The notes beneath the pieces are model-generated. The model was not told the origin of the DNA and ran no database searches. It saw only the letters and a list, made by a program, of their open reading frames with translations. Made by a program: the position numbers and the translations under genes. Positions 1 to 5,561 of a DNA stretch of 7,737 bases are shown here, one piece after another. Origin of the DNA: an uncultured Propionibacteriaceae bacterium (GTDB taxonomy: Bacteria > Actinomycetota > Actinomycetes > Propionibacteriales > Propionibacteriaceae); the NCBI GenBank assembly GCA_945875065.1, contig CAMCJC010000113.1:1-7737 (forward strand), written 5' to 3'. How positions within the stretch are numbered: the stretch's first letter is position 1; every line of letters starts with the position of its first letter.

Positions 1-477
1 CACAGCCGCCATGAGCACGGTGACGTACAGCTTGGAATCGGAATAACCCCGCGACGTGCCGTCGGCCGACCGCCCCACCCAGGTCGTCTCGAGACCGGCC
101 AGATCGGCCCTCCCGGAGCGGTGCATCGAGGAGGACAAGTAGATGTGGCGACGAGTCCCGGGCAGCAGGGTGGTCAACAGGTAGGGCGCGACGACGTTGA
201 CGGGCAGCACGAGTGATTCGTCCATCGTACCGGCGTTGTGGATGACGGCGTCCGGGACGCCCAGGGCGAGCACCTGCGCGGCCAAGTCCCGTACGGCCTC
301 GGCGTCCGCGAGATCCCCGACGACGCCTCGCGCCCCAGCCTTCAGGAGGTCCCGGGAGTCGTCAAGGCGCTGTCGGGAGCGGGCGTGGACGATGATGTCG
401 TGGCCGGAACCGAGTAGCTCAGTGGCGGCGCCACGTCCGAGACCGGTGACGGCCCCGGTGATGAGGACGAGGGACAT
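1..477 (-). CDS. Short-chain dehydrogenase/reductase, N-terminal 159 residues (runs off window)
   Basis: A minus-strand frame starting at ATG 475-477 stays open to the window edge, so the C-terminus is missing. It shows the classical SDR landmarks in order: Rossmann glycine motif TGAVTGLG (residues 7-14), an acidic GDL after beta-4 (54-56), HNAG (80-83), the NVVAPYLL helix (94-101), the catalytic serine in YLSSSMHR (113-120) and the catalytic pair YSDSK (Tyr145, Lys149). It is therefore expected to be an active cytosolic NAD(P)-dependent oxidoreductase; the substrate cannot be told. The start is supported by AAAGGAG at 483-489, 5 nt upstream. It lies in the same direction downstream of hsp20 but beyond a strong stem-loop, so co-transcription is doubtful. 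The SDR assignment is firm; the exact subfamily is not. Confidence 0.9.
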   Translation of the reverse strand, partial: MSLVLITGAVTGLGRGAATELLGSGHDIIVHARSRQRLDDSRDLLKAGARGVVGDLADAEAVRDLAAQVLALGVPDAVIHNAGTMDESLVLPVNVVAPYLLTTLLPGTRRHIYLSSSMHRSGRADLAGLETTWVGRSADGTSRGYSDSKLYVTVLMAAV

Positions 478-482
478 GGGTA

Positions 483-489
483 CTCCTTT
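483..489 (-). promoter_or_regulatory. Ribosome binding site of the SDR gene
   Basis: On the minus strand AAAGGAG stands 5 nt before ATG 477 and fixes that start. Confidence 0.7.
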
Positions 490-510
490 CTTCGTGATAC
501 CCGCCCGCGG

Positions 511-556
511 ACTACGGCGGGCCGTGCCTGCTTGCGCAAGTACGGCCCGCCGTAGT
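511..556 (-). terminator. Strong stem-loop after hsp20, probable terminator
   Basis: Arms 511-525 (ACTACGGCGGGCCGT) and 542-556 are perfectly complementary over 15 bp, with a 16-nt loop. The loop itself contains the palindrome CTTGCGCAAG (531-540). The structure sits 28 bp past the hsp20 stop and 33 bp before the SDR start. There is no T-run on either side, which is common for actinobacterial terminators. A processing or attenuation role between the two genes is also possible. Confidence 0.65.
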
Positions 557-584
557 GACGCCTGGCCCCGGCCGGCCTATCCGG

Positions 585-1010
585 TCAGGCCTCGATGGTC
601 CTGGAAGCGTTGTCGCTGTGAGTGACGCTGATCTTGCGGGGCTTGGCGTCCTCGGCCATGGGGATGCTCAGGCGGAGGACGCCGTCGGAGTACTCGGCAT
701 GGATGCGGTCGAGGGCGACGCGGCTGCCGAGGGTGAGCTGGCGGGCGAAGGTCCCTGTTGGGCGTTCGCGGGTGAGCCAAGAGCGCTCACCGTTGCCTGT
801 GGTAGGTTTGCGCTCGGCGCGCACGGTGAGGGTGCGGTCGTCGACGTCGACGTCGACGCTGGCCGGGTCGACGCCGGGCAGGTCGATCTCCGCGTAGAAC
901 GTGTCGCCCTCACGGAAGAGGTCCATCGGCATCCCCACGGCGGCGGGGGTGCGAGTGAGATCCGTGAAAAGACGGTCCATGTCCTGGAAGGGGTTGAGAG
1001 TGCGAGCCAT
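585..1010 (-). CDS. hsp20: Small heat-shock protein, Hsp20/alpha-crystallin family
   Basis: The product is 141 residues, normal for a bacterial Hsp20. These are ATP-independent holdase chaperones that form cytosolic oligomers and keep unfolding proteins soluble. The N-terminus MARTLNPFQDMDRLF is typical of actinobacterial members. The alpha-crystallin domain spans about residues 29-130, with the PMDLFREGDTFYAEIDLPGV opening, the RERPTGTFARQLTL segment (81-94), the DGVLRLSIP motif (109-117) and a C-terminal I-x-V (ISV, 127-129) that docks on neighbouring subunits. The frame is open further upstream to an ATG at 1181, but AGGAGGT at 1016-1022, 5 nt before ATG 1010, and the family N-terminus fix the start at 1010. 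Upstream lie an extended -10 (1095-1103) and a HAIR-like repeat (1134-1154), so HspR control is likely though unproven. Confidence 0.95.
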   Translation of the reverse strand: MARTLNPFQDMDRLFTDLTRTPAAVGMPMDLFREGDTFYAEIDLPGVDPASVDVDVDDRTLTVRAERKPTTGNGERSWLTRERPTGTFARQLTLGSRVALDRIHAEYSDGVLRLSIPMAEDAKPRKISVTHSDNASRTIEA

Positions 1011-1015
1011 GATGT

Positions 1016-1022
1016 ACCTCCT
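1016..1022 (-). promoter_or_regulatory. Ribosome binding site of hsp20 (decides start)
   Basis: AGGAGGT on the minus strand, 5 nt before ATG 1010. It favours this start over the longer in-frame ATG at 1181, which has no such site. Confidence 0.8.
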
Positions 1023-1094
1023 GCAGTAGGTCGCCTGTTGGCGTTGGATCTTGCGTGCGGTCAGAGGCCGGCTCAAGGCCTCCAACCACCGACA

Positions 1095-1103
1095 CCTATA
1101 ACA
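1095..1103 (-). promoter_or_regulatory. Candidate extended -10 for hsp20
   Basis: The minus strand reads TGTTATAGG, that is TG-N-TATAGG, giving a predicted transcript start near 1088 and a leader of about 80 nt. The -35 region (about 1118-1123, ACAGGC) is poor, which fits an extended -10 promoter. No other convincing promoter was seen between 1022 and 1180. Confidence 0.4.
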
Positions 1104-1133
1104 ACAGAGCTGCCCCGGCCTGTATTCCCAAAA

Positions 1134-1154
1134 GCTGAGCCAGGTTCGCTCAAC
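1134..1154 (-). promoter_or_regulatory. HAIR-like inverted repeat, candidate HspR operator
   Basis: The minus strand reads GTTGAGC, 7 nt, GCTCAGC. The arms are inverted repeats with one mismatch. This matches the layout of the HspR-associated inverted repeat (CTTGAGT-N7-ACTCAAG) and 9 of its 14 defined bases. A single half-site CTTGAGC lies at 1071-1077. The spacing (about 46-66 nt upstream of the predicted start) is further out than in a simple promoter-blocking site, so the assignment is tentative. Confidence 0.45.
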
Positions 1155-1275
1155 CCAGTTCGACGGGAGTGCGGTCGCCATGACGAGGGGCCGTGTGGGC
1201 GGAGCGCATCTGATGACAGCCTCGAACCGGGCTTGCAGCTCACGGTACTGGATGGTGGCTGGCTGCGCTGCCTAG

Positions 1276-1464
1276 TCGACGATCCCGCGGGTGGTCAGCG
1301 CGGCCGCGTCGCTGATGGGCGGGCTGAGCATCCTGGTGCGCAACCACGCCAAGAGCGATGACGATGGCAGCATCCTCGATATGACCCCCGCGCGGCTTGA
1401 CGCATTCTGGGACCTGAACGCCTGTTCGGTCTTGATCGTCGAGTTCGCCCACCTCAAGCCTTAA
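1276..1464 (+). pseudogene. Relic of a second short-chain dehydrogenase (middle segment only)
   Basis: The plus-strand frame between TAG 1273-1275 and TAA 1462-1464 encodes 62 residues that read like the middle of a classical SDR. They include a VVSAAASLMGGLSILV stretch (helix and beta-4), RNHAKSDDDGS in place of the usual NNAG region, then DMTPARLDAFWDLNACSVL, which matches the SDR D-x-W-x-x-N helix. The nucleotide-binding N-terminus and the SYK catalytic part are absent, and I found no continuation in the other frames. The first N of NNxA is R here. It is not a copy of the SDR at 1-477. The only in-frame ATG (1315) has no ribosome site. I read it as a decayed gene; a small real gene is unlikely. 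Confidence 0.55.
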
Positions 1465-1675
1465 CCCACCAAGACGACGCACGCCGCTCCGGGGAGTGCG
1501 TCGAGAGTGGCAGGCCCGACGCTACCGGCCGCCCACTGGATCAGGTTGACGAACTCCTGGCGGGTAGCCGCGTCGGGCAGCTGACTGGTTGGCCAGATCA
1601 TCACGGGCGACGATGGTTCAGCCTTCCAAGCTCATCGCTTAATTCGATTCGGGCTTTCTAGAGCAGTCGGCATCA

Positions 1676-1700
1676 GCTGCGGCGGGAAACGCCCCGCAGC
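1676..1700. repeat. GC-rich hairpin upstream of the YagU-like gene
   Basis: GCTGCGG (1676-1682) pairs with CCGCAGC (1694-1700) over 7 bp; an alternative register pairs GGCG with CGCC around a GGAAA loop. No T-run follows. It may end transcription coming from the left before the palindrome at 1725. Confidence 0.4.
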
Positions 1701-1724
1701 GAGCTTCCCGACGTGATTCTGAGG

Positions 1725-1745
1725 GTTTGTGCATATTGCACAAAC
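1725..1745. promoter_or_regulatory. Perfect 9-3-9 palindrome, candidate operator
   Basis: GTTTGTGCA (1725-1733) and TGCACAAAC (1737-1745) are exact inverted repeats around TAT. The size and symmetry suit a dimeric helix-turn-helix regulator (TetR, MarR or similar). It lies 122 bp before the YagU-like start, in an AT-rich patch that could include a promoter, although I could not place a convincing -35/-10 pair. The regulator is not in this window as far as I can tell. Confidence 0.55.
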
Positions 1746-1800
1746 GTGCGCTGGGGTGCTTGTCCGTCGTGATCTTTCCCTGAAACAGTGAGATCGACCA

Positions 1801-1829
1801 CGAGGAAGCGCCCTCATGGCGTCTCCTCG
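1801..1829 (+). promoter_or_regulatory. Leader hairpin before the YagU-like gene
   Basis: CGAGGA (1801-1806) pairs with TCCTCG (1824-1829), and CGCC (1809-1812) with GGCG (1818-1821), joined by one mismatch and one G-U pair, with a 5-nt loop. It ends 28 nt before the ribosome site, so it probably lies in the mRNA leader. It could be an attenuator or mRNA-stability element; its role is not shown by the sequence. Confidence 0.35.
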
Positions 1830-1857
1830 CCACTCGGCTTGACCGCCGGATGACCCT

Positions 1858-1863
1858 GGAGGT
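1858..1863 (+). promoter_or_regulatory. Ribosome binding site of the YagU-like gene (decides start)
   Basis: GGAGGT stands 4 nt before ATG 1868. It lies inside the first codons of a longer frame from ATG 1850, so 1868 is the likelier start. Confidence 0.75.
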
Positions 1864-1867
1864 ACGC

Positions 1868-2479
1868 ATGCCCGCTTGGATCACGAGAGTCCTTGGTTCA
1901 ACCGACCCCGCTCGACGTCGCATCGGGGCCGCCGTGATCGTCGGCCTGATCGGTGGGTTCTTCTCCGCCATCGTTAAGTTCGGTTGGGAGGTGCCGTTCC
2001 CGCCCCGAACCCCAGAGCGCAACGCCACGAACCCGCCTCAGGCCATGCTCGAGTGGTTCGGCATGTCGCCGGAGACGTCCCATTTGACGGTTTCGTTCTC
2101 CAACAACGACCTGCCGATCATGTCGTTCATCGTGCATTTCGGCTTCGCGCTGACCTTCGCGCTGATCTATTGCGTGGCCGCCGAGTATTTCCCGCGGATC
2201 AAGATGTGGCAGGGCGCCGTGTTCGGGATCTTCATGTACGTCGGCGCCCACGTGGTGGTCATGCCGCTGCTGGGCTGGGCTCCGAACCCCTTCCCATGGG
2301 CCGATGTCGCCCGCGAAGGCATCAACACCTACGGTCCACAGCCCTGGAGTGAGCACTTCTCCGAGTTCTGGGGGCACATCGTGTGGCTATGGGCCATCGA
2401 GATCGTTCGCCGCGACCTCCGTAACCGCATCACCCACGAGCCCGACGCCGAAGTCCCGCTGGCTGAGGCCACTCGCTGA
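1868..2479 (+). CDS. YagU-like inner-membrane protein (DUF1440 family)
   Basis: The product is 203 residues, close to the family length of about 200. Hydrophobic segments lie near residues 21-38, 85-104, 115-135 and 168-180, so it is a polytopic membrane protein. The motif KFGWEVPFPPRTPERN (37-52), directly after the first membrane segment, is the signature of the YagU/DUF1440 family; GWAPNPFPW (136-144) and the final WGHIVWLW helix also fit. E. coli YagU has been linked to acid resistance, but the biochemical activity of the family is unknown to me and no substrate should be assumed. The gene stands alone, with a long leader carrying a perfect palindrome (1725-1745) and a hairpin (1801-1829), so regulated expression is likely. 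It converges with the membrane-protein gene ending at 2631. Confidence 0.88.
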   Translation: MPAWITRVLGSTDPARRRIGAAVIVGLIGGFFSAIVKFGWEVPFPPRTPERNATNPPQAMLEWFGMSPETSHLTVSFSNNDLPIMSFIVHFGFALTFALIYCVAAEYFPRIKMWQGAVFGIFMYVGAHVVVMPLLGWAPNPFPWADVAREGINTYGPQPWSEHFSEFWGHIVWLWAIEIVRRDLRNRITHEPDAEVPLAEATR

Positions 2480-2501
2480 GGCGCTACGGTTTCGGTGTTC
2501 T

Positions 2502-2529
2502 CCTGCCACGATTATGTAATCGTGGCAGG
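2502..2529. terminator. Perfect 13-bp stem-loop between convergent genes
   Basis: CCTGCCACGATTA (2502-2514) and TAATCGTGGCAGG (2517-2529) are exact inverted repeats with only TG between them. It begins 22 bp past the YagU-like stop. Being symmetrical and between convergent genes, it could end transcription from both sides. There is no clear T-run. The tight symmetry would also suit a protein-binding site. Confidence 0.6.
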
Positions 2530-2579
2530 TTGTCGGTCACCTGTTCGCAGTTCCTGCCAGGCACGCCCGATGAACCCGT

Positions 2580-2600
2580 GCCACGACTAAAACTTGTGGC
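2580..2600. terminator. Second stem-loop with related GCCACGA arms
   Basis: GCCACGA (2580-2586) pairs with TTGTGGC (2594-2600) through 6 Watson-Crick pairs and one G-U, around a 7-nt loop. The arm repeats the GCCACGA core of the stem at 2502-2529. It lies 30 bp beyond the stop at 2631 of the leftward gene and may be its terminator. Confidence 0.45.
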
Positions 2601-2630
2601 GTGGTAACCCACAGGGGCGGGGCCGACCGA

Positions 2631-3497
2631 CTAGCTCGTGACGCGGAGTCCTTCACGCGTGGTGTCGAACTCTTCGAGGAGCTGTTTGTCTTCGTCAACC
2701 ACGCCTGAGAAGTAGATGGCTAGGCCTTCAACCCCGTCCAAGCGCACCGCTATGGCGTCGAATGTGGCTCCACCTCCCGGGACGCGATCGTTCGTGGCGT
2801 GGATCCGGGCCCAGTGCGCCGGGTGGCCGTCGATCGTGAGGTCGCGCTCCTCAACCGTGGTCATGTCTCCGAGCCCCTGGAACCTTGGGCCGGTGGCGTG
2901 ACACGAGACGACGGCCTGCGCAGCGGCCTTGAGATCGGAACCGTTGGGCAGGCGCCCGACCTGAACGAACGAGAACCAACTGGTGCCTGTGAGTTGGTAG
3001 GTGCGGGTGTTGGTGTCAGCTAGTACCTCGGAAACCGGGACATTGAGCTTCCCCTTCTCCGGTGGTTCGATCGACAGTCCGCCCCCGATGATGCGACCGG
3101 CGTCGGTCTTGCTCGAGATGTCTAGTTCGACGACCACACATGGCGCGGTCGACTGCGACGGGTTCGGGGAAGTCTGCGGGCCGCAAGGCGATCCCGAGTC
3201 GCAAGTTCTTGTCGGCGACGGCGACGGTGACGGGCTGGGGCTGTGGCTGATCTCGTCCCACTGCGATGCGGTGGGGGAGGGGGCGTCCCCTGCCTGGTTC
3301 TGGTCGCCCCGCAGCGTGATGAAGACTCCGGCGGCAACGGCGACTAGCACCACGACGATCACCACCGCCATGACGGTGCCGAACCCCGGTCGGGCGCCGC
3401 CCTGTCTAACCGGTTCCCCTTGCCAGCAGCGACCATCCCAGAATCGCACGTGGTCCTTGCGACCTTCGGGATCGGGGTACCAGCCGGGTGCAGACAT
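2631..3497 (-). CDS. DUF2510-type single-pass membrane protein with extracytoplasmic domain
   Basis: The 288-residue product has four parts. First comes a cytoplasmic DUF2510 motif at residues 5-25 (GWYPDP, then RFWDG and a final W). A membrane helix follows at about 40-62. Next is a low-complexity linker containing five SP pairs (86-95) and more S/P/T. A folded outer domain runs from about 120 to 288. The outer domain is homologous to that of the next gene upstream: shared motifs are RIIGGGLS (135-142), DTNTRTY (161-167), VGRLP (180-184), C199, DGHPAHW (223-229), GGGATFDAIAV (241-251) and AIYFSGVVD (260-268). Cysteines 120 and 199 are conserved and may form a disulfide. DUF2510 has no settled function. 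The start lacks a ribosome site but has TACACT 6 nt upstream, pointing to a leaderless mRNA. Confidence 0.85.
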   Translation of the reverse strand: MSAPGWYPDPEGRKDHVRFWDGRCWQGEPVRQGGARPGFGTVMAVVIVVVLVAVAAGVFITLRGDQNQAGDAPSPTASQWDEISHSPSPSPSPSPTRTCDSGSPCGPQTSPNPSQSTAPCVVVELDISSKTDAGRIIGGGLSIEPPEKGKLNVPVSEVLADTNTRTYQLTGTSWFSFVQVGRLPNGSDLKAAAQAVVSCHATGPRFQGLGDMTTVEERDLTIDGHPAHWARIHATNDRVPGGGATFDAIAVRLDGVEGLAIYFSGVVDEDKQLLEEFDTTREGLRVTS

Positions 3498-3503
3498 GCC
3501 TAG

Positions 3504-3509
3504 AGTGTA
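3504..3509 (-). promoter_or_regulatory. -10 element of a leaderless promoter for the DUF2510 gene
   Basis: TACACT on the minus strand ends 6 nt before ATG 3497, so transcription would begin at or next to the start codon. It lies in the 39-bp gap after the upstream paralogue, giving this gene its own promoter. No good -35 is visible. Confidence 0.55.
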
Positions 3510-3536
3510 GAAGCCCTAGGGGCCGATGCTGCTGCC

Positions 3537-4307
3537 CTAGTTGGTGGCCACGATGAGGCTTTCGCGGGTGGAATCCAGCTTGGTCGCGAACAGGGATTGG
3601 CCGTCGACGAGGCCGGAGAAGTAGATCGCGGGTCCGTTGGCCCTTCCGGTGTTCACGGCGACGACGTCGAAGGTGACGCCGCCACTAGCGATGCGCGAGT
3701 TGCGGGCGTGCGTGCGGACCCAGTGAGCTGGCCGCCCATCGACTGTTACGCTGGTGCTGACCAGCGGCAAGTTGCTCACCATGCCTGGGAAGCGGCTGGG
3801 GGTGACATGGCAGTCGACGATCTGTTTCGCAGCGGCCGCGACGTCGCTGGCTTTGGGGAGCCGCCCGACCTCCAGGAATGTGTTGCCGTCACTGAACGTG
3901 CGGGTGTTGACGTCGACGAGCAACGCCGAAACCGGCTCACCGCTGTTGCCTCCCTCAGGCGGTTGCGCAGAGAGGCCGCCCCCGACGATGCGGTTGCCGT
4001 CAGTCCGGTCCGACTTGCTTGTGTTGAGCGCGAGGCACGGGTCCACCGACGGCTGCGGCGACCCGTGCGGGACGAAACTGAAGCTCGGCTGCGCCATGGA
4101 CCGTGCTGGAGTGGAAATCGACGCGGTGGGCGCCGGGTTTCGTGGGGCTGGTTTGCTGTAGTGGTGAGCGACGACGAACAGGGCCAGGCAGACCACCAGC
4201 GCCCCGAGCGCCTTCCAGCCGTCGTAACTGGGATTGGGCGATTGGAAGTGCTCCTCCCAGTCGACATCGCGCCAACCGCGCCTACTGCCGGAATCCTGGA
4301 AGGACAT
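3537..4307 (-). CDS. Single-pass membrane protein, paralogue of the DUF2510 protein's outer domain
   Basis: The 256-residue product has no DUF2510 motif. It begins with a short polar cytoplasmic tail rich in W, D and E, has one membrane helix at about 33-49, a Pro/Ser/Thr linker to about 90, and an outer domain from 91. That domain aligns along its length with the downstream neighbour: RIVGGGLSAQPPEGG (106-120), DVNTRTF (132-138), VGRLPKASD (147-155), C166, DGRPAHWVRTHARN (190-203), GGVTFDVVAV (209-218) and AIYFSGLVD (227-235). C91 and C166 match the neighbour's cysteine pair. The function is unknown; a secreted-side sensor or binding domain is a guess. ATG 4307 is preferred over GTG 4328 because TAGACT lies 7 nt upstream, a leaderless arrangement. 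The gap to the PurA-like stop is only 10 nt, so read-through from that operon is also possible. Confidence 0.8.
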   Translation of the reverse strand: MSFQDSGSRRGWRDVDWEEHFQSPNPSYDGWKALGALVVCLALFVVAHHYSKPAPRNPAPTASISTPARSMAQPSFSFVPHGSPQPSVDPCLALNTSKSDRTDGNRIVGGGLSAQPPEGGNSGEPVSALLVDVNTRTFSDGNTFLEVGRLPKASDVAAAAKQIVDCHVTPSRFPGMVSNLPLVSTSVTVDGRPAHWVRTHARNSRIASGGVTFDVVAVNTGRANGPAIYFSGLVDGQSLFATKLDSTRESLIVATN

Positions 4308-4314
4308 GTCAGCG

Positions 4315-4320
4315 AGTCTA
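4315..4320 (-). promoter_or_regulatory. Candidate leaderless -10 overlapping the PurA-like stop codon
   Basis: TAGACT on the minus strand ends 7 nt before ATG 4307. Its first three bases are the TAG stop of the PurA-like gene. If real, it lets the paralogue gene be expressed apart from the VWA/PurA-like operon. Confidence 0.4.
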
Positions 4321-5559
4321 GGCCGCACAGGTCGTTCGCTTTTCCCGCGCCGGGCCGTCGGATGTGACTAGGAGCGGGATGCCCGTCGCCTCTAAGACCT
4401 CCAGCGCTGTCCCCGCGACTTCTTCAACCCTTGCGTCTGCGAGTCGGGCGGTGAGTGCGGACCGGGCCGCCAAATCGTCGCCCGGGACTTCCGGCTCGCC
4501 GGAATCCACGACTGGCAACGCGACGTCGGCGTGCGTTACCGCCAACCAGTCGGGGTTTGCAGCCCGGATTCCGTAGCTCAACAGCCCGCGGTCAAGGCGG
4601 CCGACGCGGAAGGAGCCTTGGAACTCGCCGTCGCTGTTGTGCCGCTCGCCCACATCCAGATCGGGGTCCTCCGACGGGAACGGACCGGCTCCGTGGCGAG
4701 TGTGGAAGGTGCGGGTCACTCCGACGACCTCCGCCGGGTCGCTGGTGACCCGCTCTAGGAGGCGACGCGCGGGGCCGGGCAGCGTCGTCGACCACGTGGT
4801 GTGCGGATGGAAACCGACGTTCTCGTCCAGCAGCGCACCCTGCGCACCTTCGAATACGACCTCGCCTCGCCGCACCCACTCGGCCAGGGGATCGCCGATC
4901 CGAACCGCCCGCCCGAACTCCAGGACGAGCTGAGCCATAGCGGTGATGCTGGGGAAGTCGCTGGTCAGGGGCGCGTAGAAGCGGGCTAGATCATCGAGGC
5001 GAGATACGAGACGGCGCGGGTCGAGGGCGTCTACGGCGCGGGGCGCCAGGCCGGCTGCGTCCTGGTGGCAAACGGTGTCGCCGAACGCCTCGCCAGCCCT
5101 GAGCCCGAGGGACGTCGCGCCGGCATAGAATGTCGCCTCGCCGATCCCGAGCCCCGTTGACCCGTTGCGACCTGCGCCACGTGCCCGTTCGCGGGCGCGG
5201 TTGGCCGCGACGTGCACGGGTGTTACGAGCAGAGCCGCGGGATCGACGGTGACGAGTGCGAGCGGGTCGGCGACGCCGAGGCGTTCCAGCGTCGCGGCCT
5301 CGACTCCAAGCAGGCCAACGTCCAACAAGTGGCGCCGGGATAAAAACGTTTGGACCCCGGCGAGGGTACCGGAGCCGAACTGCCGGAACGTGTGATGCCG
5401 GTCCTCCGTGACGACGTTGTGCGCCGCCTGTCCGCCGCCGTTGAAACGGACGACGCCTGCGACGCCGCGCCCGGTGCGGCCGCCGACGGAGCAGAGCCAA
5501 TCGACGGTCGCACCTTTGCCCTCATCGCCGAATCCGAGGCCCGCGACGTTCGTGTGCAC
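4318..5559 (-). CDS. PurA-like protein, divergent adenylosuccinate synthetase homologue
   Basis: The 413-residue product (E. coli PurA has 432) follows the PurA fold end to end. GDEGKG (11-16) holds the catalytic Asp12. GGGQAAHN (41-48) keeps the His47 equivalent of E. coli His41. GSTGLGIGEA (133-142) matches TTGRGIGPA, FEGAQGALLDE (236-246) is intact, GAGPFPSE (290-297) is intact, THAD (342-345) keeps the guanine-reading Asp of TKLD, and TSDGPAREKRT (399-409) matches the C-terminal guanine site. Residues that hold IMP and aspartate in PurA are altered: N to Q at 44, R to L at 137, VARRGLR to ATSLGLR (148-154), and the TTGRRRR aspartate loop reduced to GSFRVGR (315-321). PurA joins IMP and aspartate using GTP; this paralogue probably acts on other substrates. 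It is unlikely to be the housekeeping purA. GTG 5559 is the only nearby start; it lies 2 nt after the VWA stop without a ribosome site, so translation is probably coupled. Confidence 0.85.
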   Translation of the reverse strand: MHTNVAGLGFGDEGKGATVDWLCSVGGRTGRGVAGVVRFNGGGQAAHNVVTEDRHHTFRQFGSGTLAGVQTFLSRRHLLDVGLLGVEAATLERLGVADPLALVTVDPAALLVTPVHVAANRARERARGAGRNGSTGLGIGEATFYAGATSLGLRAGEAFGDTVCHQDAAGLAPRAVDALDPRRLVSRLDDLARFYAPLTSDFPSITAMAQLVLEFGRAVRIGDPLAEWVRRGEVVFEGAQGALLDENVGFHPHTTWSTTLPGPARRLLERVTSDPAEVVGVTRTFHTRHGAGPFPSEDPDLDVGERHNSDGEFQGSFRVGRLDRGLLSYGIRAANPDWLAVTHADVALPVVDSGEPEVPGDDLAARSALTARLADARVEEVAGTALEVLEATGIPLLVTSDGPAREKRTTCAA

Positions 5560-5561
5560 GA

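Larger units (their letters stand above)
1465..1867. other. Intergenic spacer with hairpins and a palindrome
   Basis: No convincing gene is present. A minus-strand frame at 1461-1601 (46 residues from ATG 1601; contains RQEFVNLIQWAAG) has gene-like codon use but no ribosome site and no family I recognise; it may be another relic. The rest holds a hairpin at 1676-1700, a perfect palindrome at 1725-1745 and a hairpin at 1801-1829, which probably form the regulatory leader of the YagU-like gene. Confidence 0.5.

Noticed and set aside
1011..1181. 57-residue N-terminal extension of hsp20 from ATG 1181
   Set aside because: The ribosome site and the family-typical N-terminus support ATG 1010; the extension would cover the promoter and HAIR-like site.
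1100..1181. Faint resemblance of the minus-strand NWVERTW stretch to the C-terminal end of IS5-type transposases
   Set aside because: Too short, no DDE residues or terminal repeats, and the bases coincide with the HAIR-like element.
555..1361. Long plus-strand frame of 268 residues across hsp20
   Set aside because: It is antisense to hsp20, lacks a ribosome site and has no recognisable protein pattern; it reflects high-GC codon bias on the other strand.
1725..1745. Palindrome as a Rex or CRP-type site
   Set aside because: TTGTG and CACAA are separated by 7 nt, not the 8 of the Rex and CRP layouts, and the inner bases differ.
3597..4367. Plus-strand frame of 256 residues opposite the second membrane-protein gene
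   Set aside because: Antisense shadow of a gene with clear paralogy to its neighbour; no start signal or motif.
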